Shown: one piece after another, positions 23,571 through 36,700 of the stretch
Layout: the number at the start of each line of letters is the position of its first letter
Numbering within the stretch: the first letter of the stretch is position 1
Assembly: GCA_014529385.2 (NCBI GenBank)
Contig: CM043947.1
Coordinates: forward strand, 123,708,891-123,772,890
Origin: Adiantum capillus-veneris
Lineage: Eukaryota; Streptophyta; Polypodiopsida; Polypodiales; Pteridaceae
DNA: 64,000 nt
Direction of reading: 5' to 3'
Program-made: the position numbers and the translations under genes
Notes under the pieces: generated by a model
What the model saw: only the letters and a program-made list of their open reading frames with translations
Told to the model about the DNA's origin: nothing
Database searches by the model: none

Positions 23571-24062
23571 AAAAGAGGAAAATGGTATAACCGTTCTATC
23601 ACCCAAGTGTGGTAGATTGGTTATGCCATTCCCCTCTTGAATAACAGGTCTTGAGTTCAACTCCTTGTCGACTAGATCTTTAAGGTCTCTTGGGATAGTT
23701 TCCTACGACATTAAAACTTTCTTCTTCTCGGTTCTGTGTGTGTGTGCCAATAAAAAGAGGAAAATGGTATAACATTTCTATCACCCAAGTGTGGTAGATT
23801 GGTTATGCCATTTCCCTCTTGAATAACAGGTCTGGAGTTCAACTCCTCGTCGGCTAGATCTTTAAGGTCTCTTGGGATAGTTTCCTACGACGTTAAATTA
23901 AACTCTTTTCTTCTCGGGTGTGTGTGTGCTGGAACTTTTCTATCTCCCAACTTGGTTATGCCATTTCCCTCTTGAATAATAGGTCTTGAGTTCAACTCCT
24001 TGTTTGACTAGATCTTTAAGGTCTCTTGGGATAGTTTCCTACGACTTTAAAACTCTCTTCTT
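23571..24062 (+). repeat. three tandem copies of a ~150-180-bp unit with tRNA B-box-like motif
   Basis: The units start near 23571, 23752 and 23931 (the last is 5'-truncated). Each includes TTGGTTATGCCA, CCCTCTTGAATAA, then GAGTTCAACTCC (23653-23664, 23835-23846, 23988-23999), and ends in TCTCTTGGGATAGTTTCCTA plus a T/C-rich or TG-rich simple tail. GAGTTCAACTCC fits a pol III B box (GWTCRANNC). The layout resembles a tRNA-derived SINE with a microsatellite tail, copied in tandem. No clear A box was found, so the SINE call is tentative. Confidence 0.55.
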
Positions 24063-24070
24063 CTTCTTCT

Positions 24071-24121
<51 letters not shown>

Positions 24122-24204
24122 TCTCTCAATGTGTGTGTGTATGCATTCTTTGTTTATGCATGTGTGTGTGTGTGTGTTTTTTGTTTATGCATGTGCTCTC
24201 TCTC

Positions 24205-24254
<50 letters not shown>

Positions 24255-24440
24255 TCTCTTTCAAAAACACAATGTGTGTGTGTGTGAGAGAGAGAGGGAG
24301 AGAGAGAGAGAAAGAGGGGAAGGGAACATGAGAGAGAGGAGCGGGAAGGAGCATACCTGGCTCTCCTTCCTCTCCTCATGTGTGTGTGTGTGTGTGTGGA
24401 GAAGAAAGAGAGAGAGAGAGGGAGAGCGTGGGTTACATTT
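24062..24440. repeat. compound CTT/CT/GT/GA microsatellite block
   Basis: Contains (CTT)n, (CT)n at about 24075-24117 and 24196-24258, (GT)n at about 24129, 24163, 24272 and 24380, and (GA)n at 24287-24312 and 24407-24425. It gives long open frames on both strands that are repeat translations and not genes. Confidence 0.95.
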
Positions 24441-24449
24441 TCTTGCTTG

Positions 24450-24635
24450 AGCGCCGAAACTCAGATCTGAGATCTGAGTTTTTGGACGCTCTCGTTTATT
24501 TTTTTATCCCTGTCGGCGTCGCTAATTTACTTGTAACTTAGCGACTCCCATAGAGACGCCTATAGCAAAGGTGTGGGTTTCCACTTTTGAGCGTCGCACT
24601 GCGAGCATCCCTAATATTAAGTACCTCTTGTAGTG
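24450..24635. promoter_or_regulatory. right subterminal region of CACTA-1
   Basis: Contains AGATCTGAGATCTGAG (palindromic), GGCGTCGCTAATTTA, TAGCGACTCC and GAGCGTCGC before the terminal ACCTCTTGTAGTG. It is sparser than the left array. On the minus strand this is the 5' end of the element. Confidence 0.7.
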
Positions 24636-24767
24636 CTCCAATTCCAATTAATCAAGCAAGATATTTTTAATTCTTCATGGTGTATTGACATCATTCTCTA
24701 GTCAAATCCTAATTATTCTTATGTGAAACCATCAATGCCTCAATAGTATATCCACCATAGCCCAACA
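24636..24767 (+). repeat. LTR B, right part
   Basis: Resumes LTR B after the duplicated CTC and reads CAATTCCAATTAATCAAG, as in LTR D. It ends CATAGCCCAACA. Joined in mind to 15718-16004 it gives one LTR of about 416 bp. Confidence 0.85.
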
Positions 24768-26699
24768 AGTGGTATTAGAGCATGGTGTGTGACTAACACT
24801 TTCTAGTCACCCTTATATGATCCTAGTATACTAGAACTAGTATTCAAATGCATGTATAGAGCTTACTCAAGTTTAGTGTCATTGGATATGTGCAAAGGCT
24901 AAACAACTTTGGGCAACTACCAAGGCATTTGAGGAGATTGAGCATTAGGAGCATCAACCCCCCCTAGATCATTCGGTTTTCTTCTTGCCATTGTGTTCGT
25001 AATCAATTTCATTGCATGTTGCATTTAACATCATATTAATGAATTTGGGAATTTTTCAATTCTCACTTTAAAATTGAGCTTAAGATTTGACCACATAGTC
25101 AAATCATAGCCAATTTTTTTAGAGCATGGTTGGAAAGATCGTTTCAAATACTACCTTGTGAAAGGAGTTATCCTTAAAAAATACTTTGAGATTTCTCCAT
25201 ATGGCTAAATATTCAAGACATTTGTGATTCCCAAATTGGCCCTAAAGTCTCAAACTCTCTACTATGGTGCTATTTATTTTCTTGATTGTGTGCACATTGC
25301 ATGTTTTGAGCTGAAATGGACCATTTGAATGTAACAATTGGAGTTTGACTTTTATGTGTGTACGTAGAACGTCTCAGAAGCTTCCTATTGTACCTATGCG
25401 CACATGATTTGGCTCTAGCCCCACAAATTAATGCATTTATTAAGATAAAGTTTTCTTTTAAAGATTTATTTTACACTAAGCTTTCCGGTCTTTGCATCCT
25501 TTAAAAAAAAAAAACCTCTGTGTGTGTGTGGCATAGGGAAAAAAAAGTAGTGCTCCGTGTGTTTGTGTTTGCGACGAGTGTTGGGAACCACCTCCATTAA
25601 GGGGCACTTATTTCATTGCCCATCAAGGGGTACTCTCCTCCCTATGCCATTATGCGACAATAAAACATGTGGACCCCGATGTTGATCATCTCCTCCCATA
25701 GAACCTGGAAAAAAACTACTTGCAATGAACAACTGTCAGCTATTGGCTCAAGATCTACATCATCATCCGCTCCCACGTTGCTCGCCTTCGATTGCCATCG
25801 ACTCTTGTTCAACTAGATAGTTTGTGTTGCCTCTAATTCATTGCTTGTTGAACTCAACTAGTTGTCCTCACATCCTTTACCAAATTTTACTCACCCTCGT
25901 CGCCGAGCTAGTGCTCCCACCACTCCTTGTCATTGGTTGCCTCACTTGCAAGCTTTGTTATTTTTTGATTTTTAGAAAGGGCAATATTGTCATTTTCATG
26001 CTATCATTAATTCATTTGGCCTTGTGAAATTTTTCCCTATGTAAGGATTTCATCCCATGGCTCAAACCCCTCTCCGCTCTCATGCCATTGTAGCACAAGC
26101 CCCAAATTCTTCCACTCCACTATGTATCCAAGCACTTAAGGCACCAAGCATGCAAGACATTGAAGCATGATAGTTGAATCCTTCTTGCATTCAAGTTTTG
26201 ATAGAGCTGCAATGTATGCAACATTTGAGTCATCAAAACTCTTACAAGAAAGTGCATGCATTTATGCCATACATGACATATCTAATCTTGAGATTGTAAG
26301 GGGTATTAGACACTACCAATTTGCATTGGTAAGACCTCCCCATACCCAGAGCACCAAAAATCATCATACATGTACCCAAATGTGATTCCATGATGTATAT
26401 GCACCTAACACGGAGAACATGTGCACCCCATGCGTGCACCATCAATGGAATCCTATAGATTCCCAAAGAAAGGAGAACAAAGCATAGAAGATGAGGCCCT
26501 AATAATGTTCCCAAAAGAAAATCATGACCTGCATTGTAAGTGTTTAGACATTGCCCCAAACCATAAAGTTTATTTGGAGGTAAGACCTACACTATTTTTG
26601 CATCAAGTTCGATCTTCTGAGCCCCATCGACGTAACCTATGCTAGACTCCTTGGTCAAAATCCCTGCATTTTGTGTAAATTTAGCTTATATGGGTGTCT
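24768..26699 (+). mobile_element. internal region of non-autonomous LTR element B
   Basis: TGGTATTAGAGC at 24770-24781 differs by one base from the tRNA-iMet primer site. The following 1.9 kb has no gag, protease, RT or integrase. Without CACTA-1 the whole element (15718-27104) would be about 2.75 kb, with LTRs of about 410 bp at both ends. Its size and lack of coding fit a small non-autonomous LTR retrotransposon. Flanks CCTAT (left) and CCTAC (right) are a near-matching 5-bp target duplication. Confidence 0.75.
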
Positions 26700-26806
26700 T
26701 GTTGGGGTAAGCCTTTGCTCGCCCTCACGGTGAGAACACTCCCTAAAAGCCAAGCAGGCACCATTTTAAAGGGAATAGTCACATTTTCCCCATGGAGCCT
26801 ACAAAC

Positions 26807-26840
<34 letters not shown>

Positions 26841-27104
26841 TTGGCCACATGCCAATTGTGGTAGCTCACACTACCCTTGCCATTTCCACTTGTGGTGCAT
26901 ATCCATTCATCCATTGATTGCACTTCTCTACATTGAGCCTATATATGGTCAATACCTAAAGCTTGTAAACCCTCTCTCCAATCAATTAATCAAGCAAGCT
27001 ATTTCCATTCTTCATTGTGTATTGATCTCATTCTCTAGTCTACTCCTAATTATCCTTAGGTGCAATAATGAACGCCACAATCTTGTATCCACCATAGCTT
27101 AACA
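26700..27104 (+). repeat. LTR C (3' LTR of element B)
   Basis: Begins TGTTGGGGTAAGCC and ends CATAGCTTAACA, with a (CA)n tract inside at about 26813-26838. It is followed by CCTACTCCTCTCTACG, the same flank seen after LTR D. Confidence 0.8.
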
Positions 27105-27905
<801 letters not shown>

Positions 27906-27939
27906 AAGAATCATCACACAGTTATGCACACACACACAC

Positions 27940-28038
<99 letters not shown>

Positions 28039-28390
28039 CAAAGACAGACAAAGAGAGAGAGAGATAGCCTTGGAAGAATCACCTACATAGTTATGCAGTG
28101 AGTGAGAGAGAGAACCTTGGAAAAATCATCTCTTATCCAACATATATCTCTGATTTCATCTCCTTCTCTAACCAAACCTATCTCTTTCACTCTAGAAATT
28201 CATTCTCTCTACAAATTCTAGGTTCTTCTTCCTACAGGTACACCGCAATATCCTTATTGCCTACGGGCAAGAATAGGGCTTGGGAGGGAAACTTATCATC
28301 TCTTTACTTCTCTCATCTCTAAATTTCTCACATACTATCCTAGATTAATAATCCAAATGATGTGAATTGCTATCATTTCCACTCTATGCG
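27906..28390. repeat. (CA)n(GA)n microsatellite and non-coding DNA
   Basis: (CA)n at about 27929-27939 is followed by nearly 100 bp of GA (27945-28037). The lead sequence CCACAAAAAAGCGGCCCACA...ATCATCACACAG is repeated at 33660-33705 next to another GA tract, so both belong to one repeat family. No gene was seen. Confidence 0.85.
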
Positions 28391-28770
28391 ATCTATTAGA
28401 ATTAACGTATGCATTAGCCATAAAATACACTTTCAACAACGTATAGTGTTTCTCTTTGGCCCAGAAAGGCTCAATGCAATACTTCTGTCACCGGATCCTA
28501 TCATACTACCCCTTATAGACTATAAATTTTCTTTTGACGTAAGTGTAGTTATCTTGCTATGAACCAAGAGGATTTGTACACACAATTAATCCTAATCACT
28601 AGAAAAAATATATATATTATGGTAAACACAAAATTACAATTCCAAAGAACAATTCGTAACCTATTTGGTCAGCAAAGATTGAATGCCATTAACTCATCTA
28701 TTAACCCTTTCATATTATCTATGATACGAAATAACCATAGCCTTGATGTTTTCATAATTTTGTTGTTTTG
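28391..28770. repeat. diverged direct duplication of ~165 bp
   Basis: Two successive frames, near 28425-28560 and 28640-28770, read similar peptides: QRIVFLFGPERLNAI and RTIRNLFGQQRLNAI, then DPIILPLI and NPFILSMI, and FSFDVSVVILL and HSLDVFIILLF. Conservation at the protein level with different nucleotides suggests an old duplication of a once-coding or constrained sequence. I do not recognise the peptide. Confidence 0.45.
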
Positions 28771-28968
28771 ATATTCTTTTTTGTGTCCTTTCTTTGTGTG
28801 TGTCAGGGTAAGAGAAAAAGAGTGAATCTTCTTTGATTATACTTCCTTCCAAACCCTAGACCTTATGGCATTTATGCTTTAACTCCTTCATATAGTTTTT
28901 GGAGTTTGGTCACAAAATCTCACAACCAAAATCCCGGTGCTTTCCTTGCAAGACTGTAAATTCCTTGA
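28771..28968. other. short non-coding spacer
   Basis: Nothing recognisable. It separates the diverged duplication from the start of element D homology near 28969. Confidence 0.4.
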
Positions 28969-29572
28969 CAATGCTATCATCAATTCATTTGGCCTTGTAA
29001 AATTTTTTCCTATGCAAGGATTTCCTCTCACGGCTCAAACCCCTCTCGACTCTCATGCCATTGTAGCACAAGCCCCAAGTTCTTCCATCCCATTATGCAT
29101 CAAAGCACTCAAGGCACCAAGCATGCAAGGCATTGACGCATGAGAGTTGAAGCCTTCTTGGATTCAAGTTTTGGTAGAGCTAGAATGTATGCAACATTTG
29201 AGTCATCAAAACTCTTACAAGAAAGTGCATGCATTTAGGCCAAAATCTTCATACATGTACCCAGATGTGATTCCATGATGTATATGCACCTAACATGTAG
29301 CACATGTGCACCCCATACGTGCGCCATCAATGGAATCCTCTAGATTCCCAAAGAAAGAAGAACAAAGCATAGAAGATGAGGCCCTAATGATGTTCCAAAA
29401 GGAAATGATAACCTGCATTGTAAGTGTTTAGACATTGTCCCAAACCATAAAGTTCATTTGGAGGTAAGACCTGCACTATTTTTGCCTCAAATTTGATCTT
29501 ATGAGCCCCATCCGACGTAACCTATGCGAGACTCTTTGGTCAAAATCCATGCATTTTTTGTAAAATTCGGTT
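28969..29572 (+). mobile_element. partial internal region of LTR element D
   Basis: Matches the 3' part of element B internal sequence (about 25995-26699), with the same order of blocks: CATTTGGCCTTGT, CATGCCATTGTAGCACAAGC, AGAAAGTGCATGCATTTA and AGGTAAGACCT. The 5' LTR and most of the internal region are missing, so this is a truncated duplicate. Confidence 0.75.
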
Positions 29573-29917
29573 TATTGGGGTAAGCCTTAGCTCACACTCA
29601 CGGTGAGAACACTCCCTAAAAGCCAAGCATCCACCATTTAAGTGCATAGTCACATTTTTCCCATGGAGCCTACAAACTGGATGGCCACATGGCTTGGTAG
29701 CTCACACTACCCTTGCCATTTTCACTTGTGGTGCATATCCATTCATCCATTGATTGCACTTCTCTACCAAAGCTTGTAAACCCTCTCTCCAATTCCAATT
29801 AATCAAGCAAGCTATTTCTATTCTTCATTGTGTATTGATCTCATTCTCTAGTCTAATCCTAATTATCCGTAGGTGCAATAATGAATGCCACAATGCTGTA
29901 TCCACCATAGCCCAACA
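29573..29917 (+). repeat. LTR D (3' LTR, slightly shortened)
   Basis: Starts TATTGGGGTAAGCC (TG mutated to TA) and ends CATAGCCCAACA. It lacks the CA tract of LTR C. It holds CCTCTCTCCAATTCC, the uninterrupted form of the site where CACTA-1 entered LTR B. Confidence 0.8.
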
Positions 29918-30338
29918 CCTACTCCTCTCTACCTATATATAAAGAGAGTGCAAAGATAGATAATGAGTGATTAGAGCTTAGGTTTCTTTCTTCTATACCT
30001 AAGAAGAGATGCACTCCTCTAATCTATAAAAGGTTGGCTTTATTCATTGCAATAGGGTAAGTGAGAGTGGTTATTATCTCGATTGGCATACTTGTTTATA
30101 GGGTTTGAGGGACACCATCGGGAACTATGGTCCTAATAATAAAGTCTTTTTTAGAACTGCCTACGGATTGACCGTTATTGAGCTATTAGAAAGCTGGATA
30201 GTAATTGATGCCAACTTAGCACTGTCAAACCCTTAATCCATTTTTCGAACTCCACTTGTTGGTAAAGGTATTGCCAAAAAAGAAACAATCCCCAAGATAT
30301 TCTCATAAATATTGCGTTGCTACTCGAAATGAGGGAAA

Positions 30339-30423
<85 letters not shown>

Positions 30424-30655
30424 GAAAAAATGTGTCACGGTTTTTAATTTCAAAATTGCAGATTGAGTGAAAGTGGAAAAGGAGAAATTTTACCCCAAAA
30501 TAGAGGAAAATAGTGTAAAAACCCGAAAAATAAACCTAACTTTGTCAAACTTCCTCTTGGCAAATTGAAGGAAAGGAATTTTGTATGTTTGGAAAAATGA
30601 TTTTTCCCGAACACTAGAGAGAGAGAAAGAGAGAGATTCCAGGAGTGCACGTCAG
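29918..30655. repeat. duplicated 3' flank, copy 2, with (GT)n(GA)n
   Basis: Homologous to 27105-27905. The compound microsatellite here is (GT)n 30341-30374 plus (GA)n 30375-30419, about half the length of copy 1. Homology ends near 30655 at a GA-rich stretch. Confidence 0.85.
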
Positions 30656-31938
30656 TTATAACTAGTATGTGACCCGCGCGTTTTCGTGGCTACATGTGCG
30701 TCAATTGAAGCAATGTTCTCCTTCCCTTCACAGGGAGGGCAAATGTGGGCAAATTCTTATGATTCTCCTGTGAGATTTTATAGCTCTTTAATACACTTGT
30801 GCATCGACCACCACTATAAGTACTTTCTAGATAACAATGTATGATAACACACAAGGTCTAAGTGCCCTGCACATTCACATCAACCAAGCACAAATCTATA
30901 TTTTGGATTAACACTATGTCTACCTTTTCGAGTGTAAGATCGAACAACTAATTAGGTGTAGTTACTCCACATTCTTGTGGATTCAGCAAGGACAAATCTC
31001 CTTCTAGTTGGTCATGCCAAGCTCCAACATACTCCTCCTAATCATGGAAAGTTTGTCCCCCCCCCCCCCCTCTTTCTCTCTATCTATGTGTATGTGTGTT
31101 AAGTTCAAAGGTCAATTTGAGGTCTCTTGGGAATGAATTAAGTAATGAGCTCCCTTCGCATGATGTCTTGTCTTAACATCCTATTTTGCTCTCTAAGGAG
31201 GCAACGAATTTGCGATTATGCTAGAGATGTCCCCCTCACACAATTGATATGGGACCTTGGTGAGTGGTAGTGGCCCTCTAAATAGACTAATAGAGATCTT
31301 ATTCCTTCTTTTGATATAGTGTTTGCATTGAACGATGAATTCTTTAGATCCATTAGCATCCCCTCTCACCATCCTTACCAATCAAGGCATTGGTCATGAT
31401 AACAACTCTCCTATGCTTCTCTCGTGTAGTTTTGGTCTTGCATTTGGGGCATCATAGTCAACTATGTCATCAACTGCTATTTGTTGGCACTTAGGATACA
31501 TGTACCAACCATGACCCAAGATGCCAACATTACACCACATAGTAGTAGAAGAAAATTTGCCATTGGTATGCACAACTGATTTGGTGAGCAGTGTGTTGTT
31601 TGCTTCTCAAAGGAAATATTCATGATGGGTGTGTGACCTGGGGGTGATTGCATGGCTATAACAACTTTGTCTCTATATGTAGGTACATTTCAAAATTTAA
31701 AGGTTGGATTGCACTCAATCTAGCTAGCATGTACACTTGCATCTACCAAGACACGTGGCATGGATGTTGAGGTCTCTTGCAATTGACCATAATATAATGA
31801 GCATACTGTCTGTTTGTGTAAATTTGGGCACCATTGGCACCTTAAAATGGGAGGACAATGAAAGCAAAATAGTTCACTCAATCGTTTCTCTTTGTAAGAG
31901 TTTTGGGCATCATGCTAAAAGAAAGGGTGTGCTGCAAA

Positions 31939-31989
<51 letters not shown>

Positions 31990-32576
31990 CATGTTCTTCT
32001 TTGAGAGAGCATACTGTATCCAATCCTTCAAATGCTTGCCCTTACCCATATTTTATTTCATAGCAGCTATACCCATATTTTATATCATAGCAGCCATTTG
32101 GCTTAGCTCCCACTCCCTTAAATGTGAGACAAAGAATTGAGGCACAACATGGAGGAGAGTCTATTTTTGTACGCGAATTATATCCCTTAACAATTTGAGA
32201 GTACGATTATCATACCCTACATGAGTGCTTAGCTTTTGATCACATTAAACTTGCTTTACCTATATTTTAGCCCATACCATGTCCTACATACCTTTCTCTC
32301 CTAGCCACCTCATGGATTCAACTTGTCAGTGGCCACCCTTATATCCATAGTCTTCAAGCATGTTACATGTTGTACTCGGTCACATTGGTCAATCTAACTT
32401 TTAAGGATGATCTCTCTCTCTCTCTCTCTCTCTCGTTAACCTTTGAGGTCACTGTGATTGTTTCTATGATATTAAAAGTTATGTCCCCCTCTCCTTGTAT
32501 AAGTATGTGAGCATGCAAGCCCTTGAGTTCAAGAATCAACGTACATCGGCTAAAACTTTTAGGTCTCCTGTGATCT

Positions 32577-32707
<131 letters not shown>

Positions 32708-33075
32708 GCTGCTCTCTCAGGCTGCAGGTCTAGTTTGTAGTATTAAAATGAAGCATGTGAGAATCCAAGCGCCTGGTCACGTGTACCAACGAGCCTGCTT
32801 TTTGCCCCGTCACAAGCCGGCTCTTCTCTCTCTACCTATCTAATCGTGATATTAAGCTGAGACACATTTTTCCCAAACACTGAATCCAAAGACCCGCCTT
32901 GCATGACCGTTGCGGTGAGCAGTGTAGCAGCCAGCAGGCAATCGAGTTTTTTTTTTTTTTTGGGGGGGGGGGCATGCTCCGTCAAGCACCAAGGGTAATC
33001 AATGGCTCTCTCTCTCTCTCTCTTTTGAACAGAAATAGACACACATACTCCTCACCAGGATTGAATGGGATTGCC

Positions 33076-33079
<4 letters not shown>

Positions 33080-33170
<91 letters not shown>
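33080..33170. repeat. (CT)n(CA)n compound microsatellite
   Basis: About 21 CT units followed by a CAAA step and about 23 CA units, ending ACACGTTCGAGACG. Confidence 0.95.
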
Positions 33171-33172
<2 letters not shown>

Positions 33173-33414
33173 CGAGACGGATCAACTTATCGGCGCGTAG
33201 CACATCTCGTTGTTCGTTATTTTCTCAAGCTACTAAATAGAGCCACCTTTTACAAAAACAAAAGTAATCACCCTTCAAAATTGAATGCTGGAGTGAAACT
33301 CCATGGATGGTCTTGCTAAAGAATTTAAATAATACAAATATATATATAGTACTAAGCATTGTGACTTTTGATAGAAATGAGAAGTCAAAATTAAGTCTTT
33401 TCATTCTCCCATCA

Positions 33415-33545
33415 GAGTACTTGCTACTAACCCCTAACCGTTCACTTTGCTACTTACCCTTCAAATACTTGCTACTAACCCCTAACCTTTCACTTTGCTG
33501 CTTACCCTTCAAATACTTGCTACTTGCTACTTATCCTTCACTTTT
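33415..33545. repeat. ~52-bp tandem repeat, about 2.5 copies
   Basis: ACTTGCTACTAACCCCTAAC recurs at about 33419 and 33468, followed each time by CACTTTGCT(A/G)CTTACCCTTCAAAT. A shorter third copy follows. Confidence 0.85.
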
Positions 33546-33707
33546 ACATTTCAAACCAAATGTTTCTTGAGGTTCTTGAAACTAAGGAGAGAGTGACACA
33601 TGGATGCCCTCTCCTTCCTTCAAATTTTTAAGCTCAATTATATATAGTATAGATTTTGTTCCACAAAAAAGTGACCCACGAAACCTTGGAGGAATCATCA
33701 CACAGCT

Positions 33708-33782
<75 letters not shown>
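33546..33782. repeat. repeat lead sequence and (GA)n tract at the copia-1 break
   Basis: 33655-33710 matches the lead at 27885-27930 (CCACAAAAAAGTGACCCACG, ATCATCACACAG). It is followed by about 70 bp of GA (33712-33781), which abuts copia-1 RNase H sequence directly. Confidence 0.85.
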
Positions 33783-33783
<1 letters not shown>

Positions 33784-36700
33784 TCTGCAGGATTTTCACT
33801 TGTATGCACCTTTCCTAGCTTTAGCTGTCCCTCTTCCAAAAGAGTGCGTATGAAGTGATATCTCACCTCAATGTGCTTTGTCCTTGAATGAAAGGCTGAG
33901 TTCTTTGCAAGATGGATAGCGCTTTGGCTATCACTGTACAAGACACAATTGTCTTGTTTGAATCCAAGCTCTTCTAAGAATCTGTGAAGCCACAAAATTT
34001 CTTTGCTTGCCTCCGTCATTGCTACATACTCTGCTTCCGTGGTAGAAAGTGAAACCACTTTCTGCAGCTTTGAAGCCCAGCTTACTGCTATGCCTCCAAC
34101 CGTGAACACATAGACAGTAGTGCTCCTTCGAGTATCTTTGTCACCTGCCATATCTGCATCAGCATACCCTTCTAGAAAAATATCAGTTCCTCCAAAATAC
34201 AAAGCATTTGTTGTTGTCCGTTTTAGATACCTAAGTATCCACTTCACAGCTTGCCAATGCTCTTTACCTGGGTTGTCCATGAACCTACTCACAACTTCCA
34301 CTGCATGTGCAATGTCTAGCCTTGTCCAGACCATAGCATACATTAGAGAACCTACCGCTGTAGCATATGGAACTTTAGACATATAGGCTATCTCCTCTTG
34401 TGTCTTTGGACACATATCCTTGGTTAGTTTAAAATGGCCAGCCAAAGGTGTAGAAACTGGTTTTGCATTTTGCATTGCAAACCTTTCTAGTACCTTCTTG
34501 ATGTAATCTTCTTGAGATAGCTTTATTGTCTTCTTCGTCCTGTCCCTTGATATTTTCATACCAAGTATCCTCTTTGCAGCACCTAAATCTTTCATTGAAA
34601 AAGATTTGGACAGCTCCTCTTTTAGGTCTTTGATGTCCTGCATGTTAGCACTTGCAATCAGCATGTCATCAACATACAACATTAGGATGATGAATTTCCC
34701 ATCTCCCAAATTCTTCGTGTAGACATAGTGATCCGAGTTACATCTTGTGAATCCATGATCCAACATCCATTGATCAAACTTCAAGTACCATTGTCTTGAT
34801 GCTTGCTTTAAACCATACAAGCTCTTCTTTAATCTGCGAACCATTTGCTCCTTACCTTTTACTTCATACCCCTTTGGTTGAAGCATGTAGATTTCCTCCT
34901 CTAAGTCACCATGAGGGAATGCCGTATTTACATCCATTTGCTCGAGATTTAGATCATGAGTAGCCACAAGGCTTAAGACAAGCCTAATTGAGTTCATTTT
35001 TACAACAGGAGAAAATATTTCATTGAAGTCAATACCTTTCTTTTGAGAAAAAACTTTTACCACAAGCCTAGAATTGTACCTTTTCTTCCCACCTTCTTCT
35101 TCCTTTAGCTTGTACACCCATTTGTTTTGAAGTGCCCGCTTACCTTTAGGCAACTCAAGCAACTCCCATGTTTGGTTGCGATGTAGTGAGTCCATCTCCA
35201 CTTGCATGCTCTTCGTCCATTCTTCTTTAGATTCATGTTGCATAGCTTCTTCATATGATTCCGGCTCTCCAGAATCTGAGATCAAGAGATGGTTGAAGGA
35301 AGGAACAAACCTTTCTGGAGGTCTACTTGCTCTTGTAGATCTTCGGGGAATAGGTTGAGGATCCTCATTTGGTTGACGTTGTTGCACATTGTCACCGTTT
35401 GCAGTCCTTGAGTCTTCCTCGTCCTCAAGCTCCATGTACTCATCACCTGTTTCTTTTATTTATTTTCTTTCCAAGTAATCTTTGTACATATTTTGTTCGT
35501 TAAAAATTACATCCCTACTCCTTAAGATTTTACCATCTTCAGGATTCCATAGGTGATACCCAAAGTCTCCTTCACCATAGCCAATGAAGAAACACTTTTT
35601 GGACTTTGCATCTAACTTTGATCTTAGGCTTCTATCTATGTGCATGAAAGCCTCACACCCAAACACTTTGAGAAATGCATAATTCACCGGTTTACCTGTC
35701 CATGCCTCTTCTAGAACTCCCCCATCCAATGCCGTTGAGGGTGACCGATTGATTAAGTACACAGATGTACTTACAGCTTTCGCCCAAAGCTCAAGCGGTA
35801 GGCCTGCATGTAGCCGCATGCTTCGTGATCGTTCCATGATTGTCCTGTTCATCCTTTCCGAAATCCCATTTTGTTGAGGTGTCCTTGGGGTTGTCCTTTG
35901 CCTCCGAATGCCATTGCTAGCACAAAAGCTTTCAAAAGCTTGGCTGCAATATTCACCTCCATTGTCGGATCTGAGGCATTTAACCTTAGTACCCGTTTCA
36001 TTCTCCACAAAGGCTTTCCACCTTTGAAATATGGAAAATACATCGGATTTATTCTTCATGACATAAACCCATGTTTTTCTAGTCGCATCGTCTATGAATG
36101 TTACATAGTACAATGAGCCACCAAGTGATGGTGTACTTCCAGGACCCCAAACATCAGAACGAACCAACTCAAGTTTTTTATTTTTTCTTTTATTTCCTGA
36201 TTTTTGAAATTTTACCCTCTTTTGTTTACCATAAACACAATCTTCACAGAACTCTAAGTCCACTTGTTTCAAACCTGGTAGAAGCTTCTTTGTTTAAAGG
36301 ATTTGCATTCCTTTGGCACTCATATGCCCAAGTCGGTAGTGCCACACCGCACTGTCAACTTTTGTAGTTGCTGCACAAGCTGAAGGTTGCGTGCTAATAG
36401 TACACAAGTAAAGTGTACCGACTTTTTCACCCTTGGCAACCACCAAAGATCCCTTTGAGATCTTCCACCGTTTGTTTCCGAATGCAATGTTGTGACCTTC
36501 ATCGTCCAATTGTCCTGTAGAGATCAAATTTTTGCGAAGAGAAGGAACATGCCTAACATCTTTAAGCTTCCATTCATTTCCGTTAGCAGTTTTGACAGAA
36601 ACTGTATCTTTGCCGACAATCTCACAAGCTTCATCATCTCCCAAGTATACATACCCAAAATTACCTTTGGTGTAGTCTTGGAAATGTTGCTTGTGTGGTG

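Larger units (their letters stand above)
16005..24635 (-). mobile_element. CACTA-1: 8,631-bp En/Spm-type DNA transposon
   Basis: The termini are CACTACAAGAGGT at the left and its exact inverted copy ACCTCTTGTAGTG at the right, 13 bp each. The element is flanked by a 3-bp duplication CTC (16002-16004 and 24636-24638), the hallmark of CACTA insertion. Subterminal regions are full of GTCGCTA/TAGCGAC motifs. On the minus strand it carries, in order from 24635, a partial TnpA-like copy, a TNP2-type transposase gene and a full-length but mutated TnpA-like gene. Large GA/GT tracts lie between. The genes carry nonsense codons, so autonomous movement now is unlikely. Confidence 0.95.

Noticed and set aside
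23571-24062. tRNA genes
   Set aside because: Only a B-box-like motif is seen; no cloverleaf can be drawn.
24062-24440. Long open frames across microsatellites (also at 27500-28100, 32577-32740, 33080-33240 and 33604-33858)
   Set aside because: They encode only Ser-Leu, Arg-Glu, Val-Cys or Thr-His repeats and appear on both strands. They are translations of dinucleotide repeats.
33582-33782. C-terminal extension of copia-1 RNase H rich in Ser-Leu
   Set aside because: It is the frame running through the (GA)n tract and into unrelated repeat DNA beyond the break.
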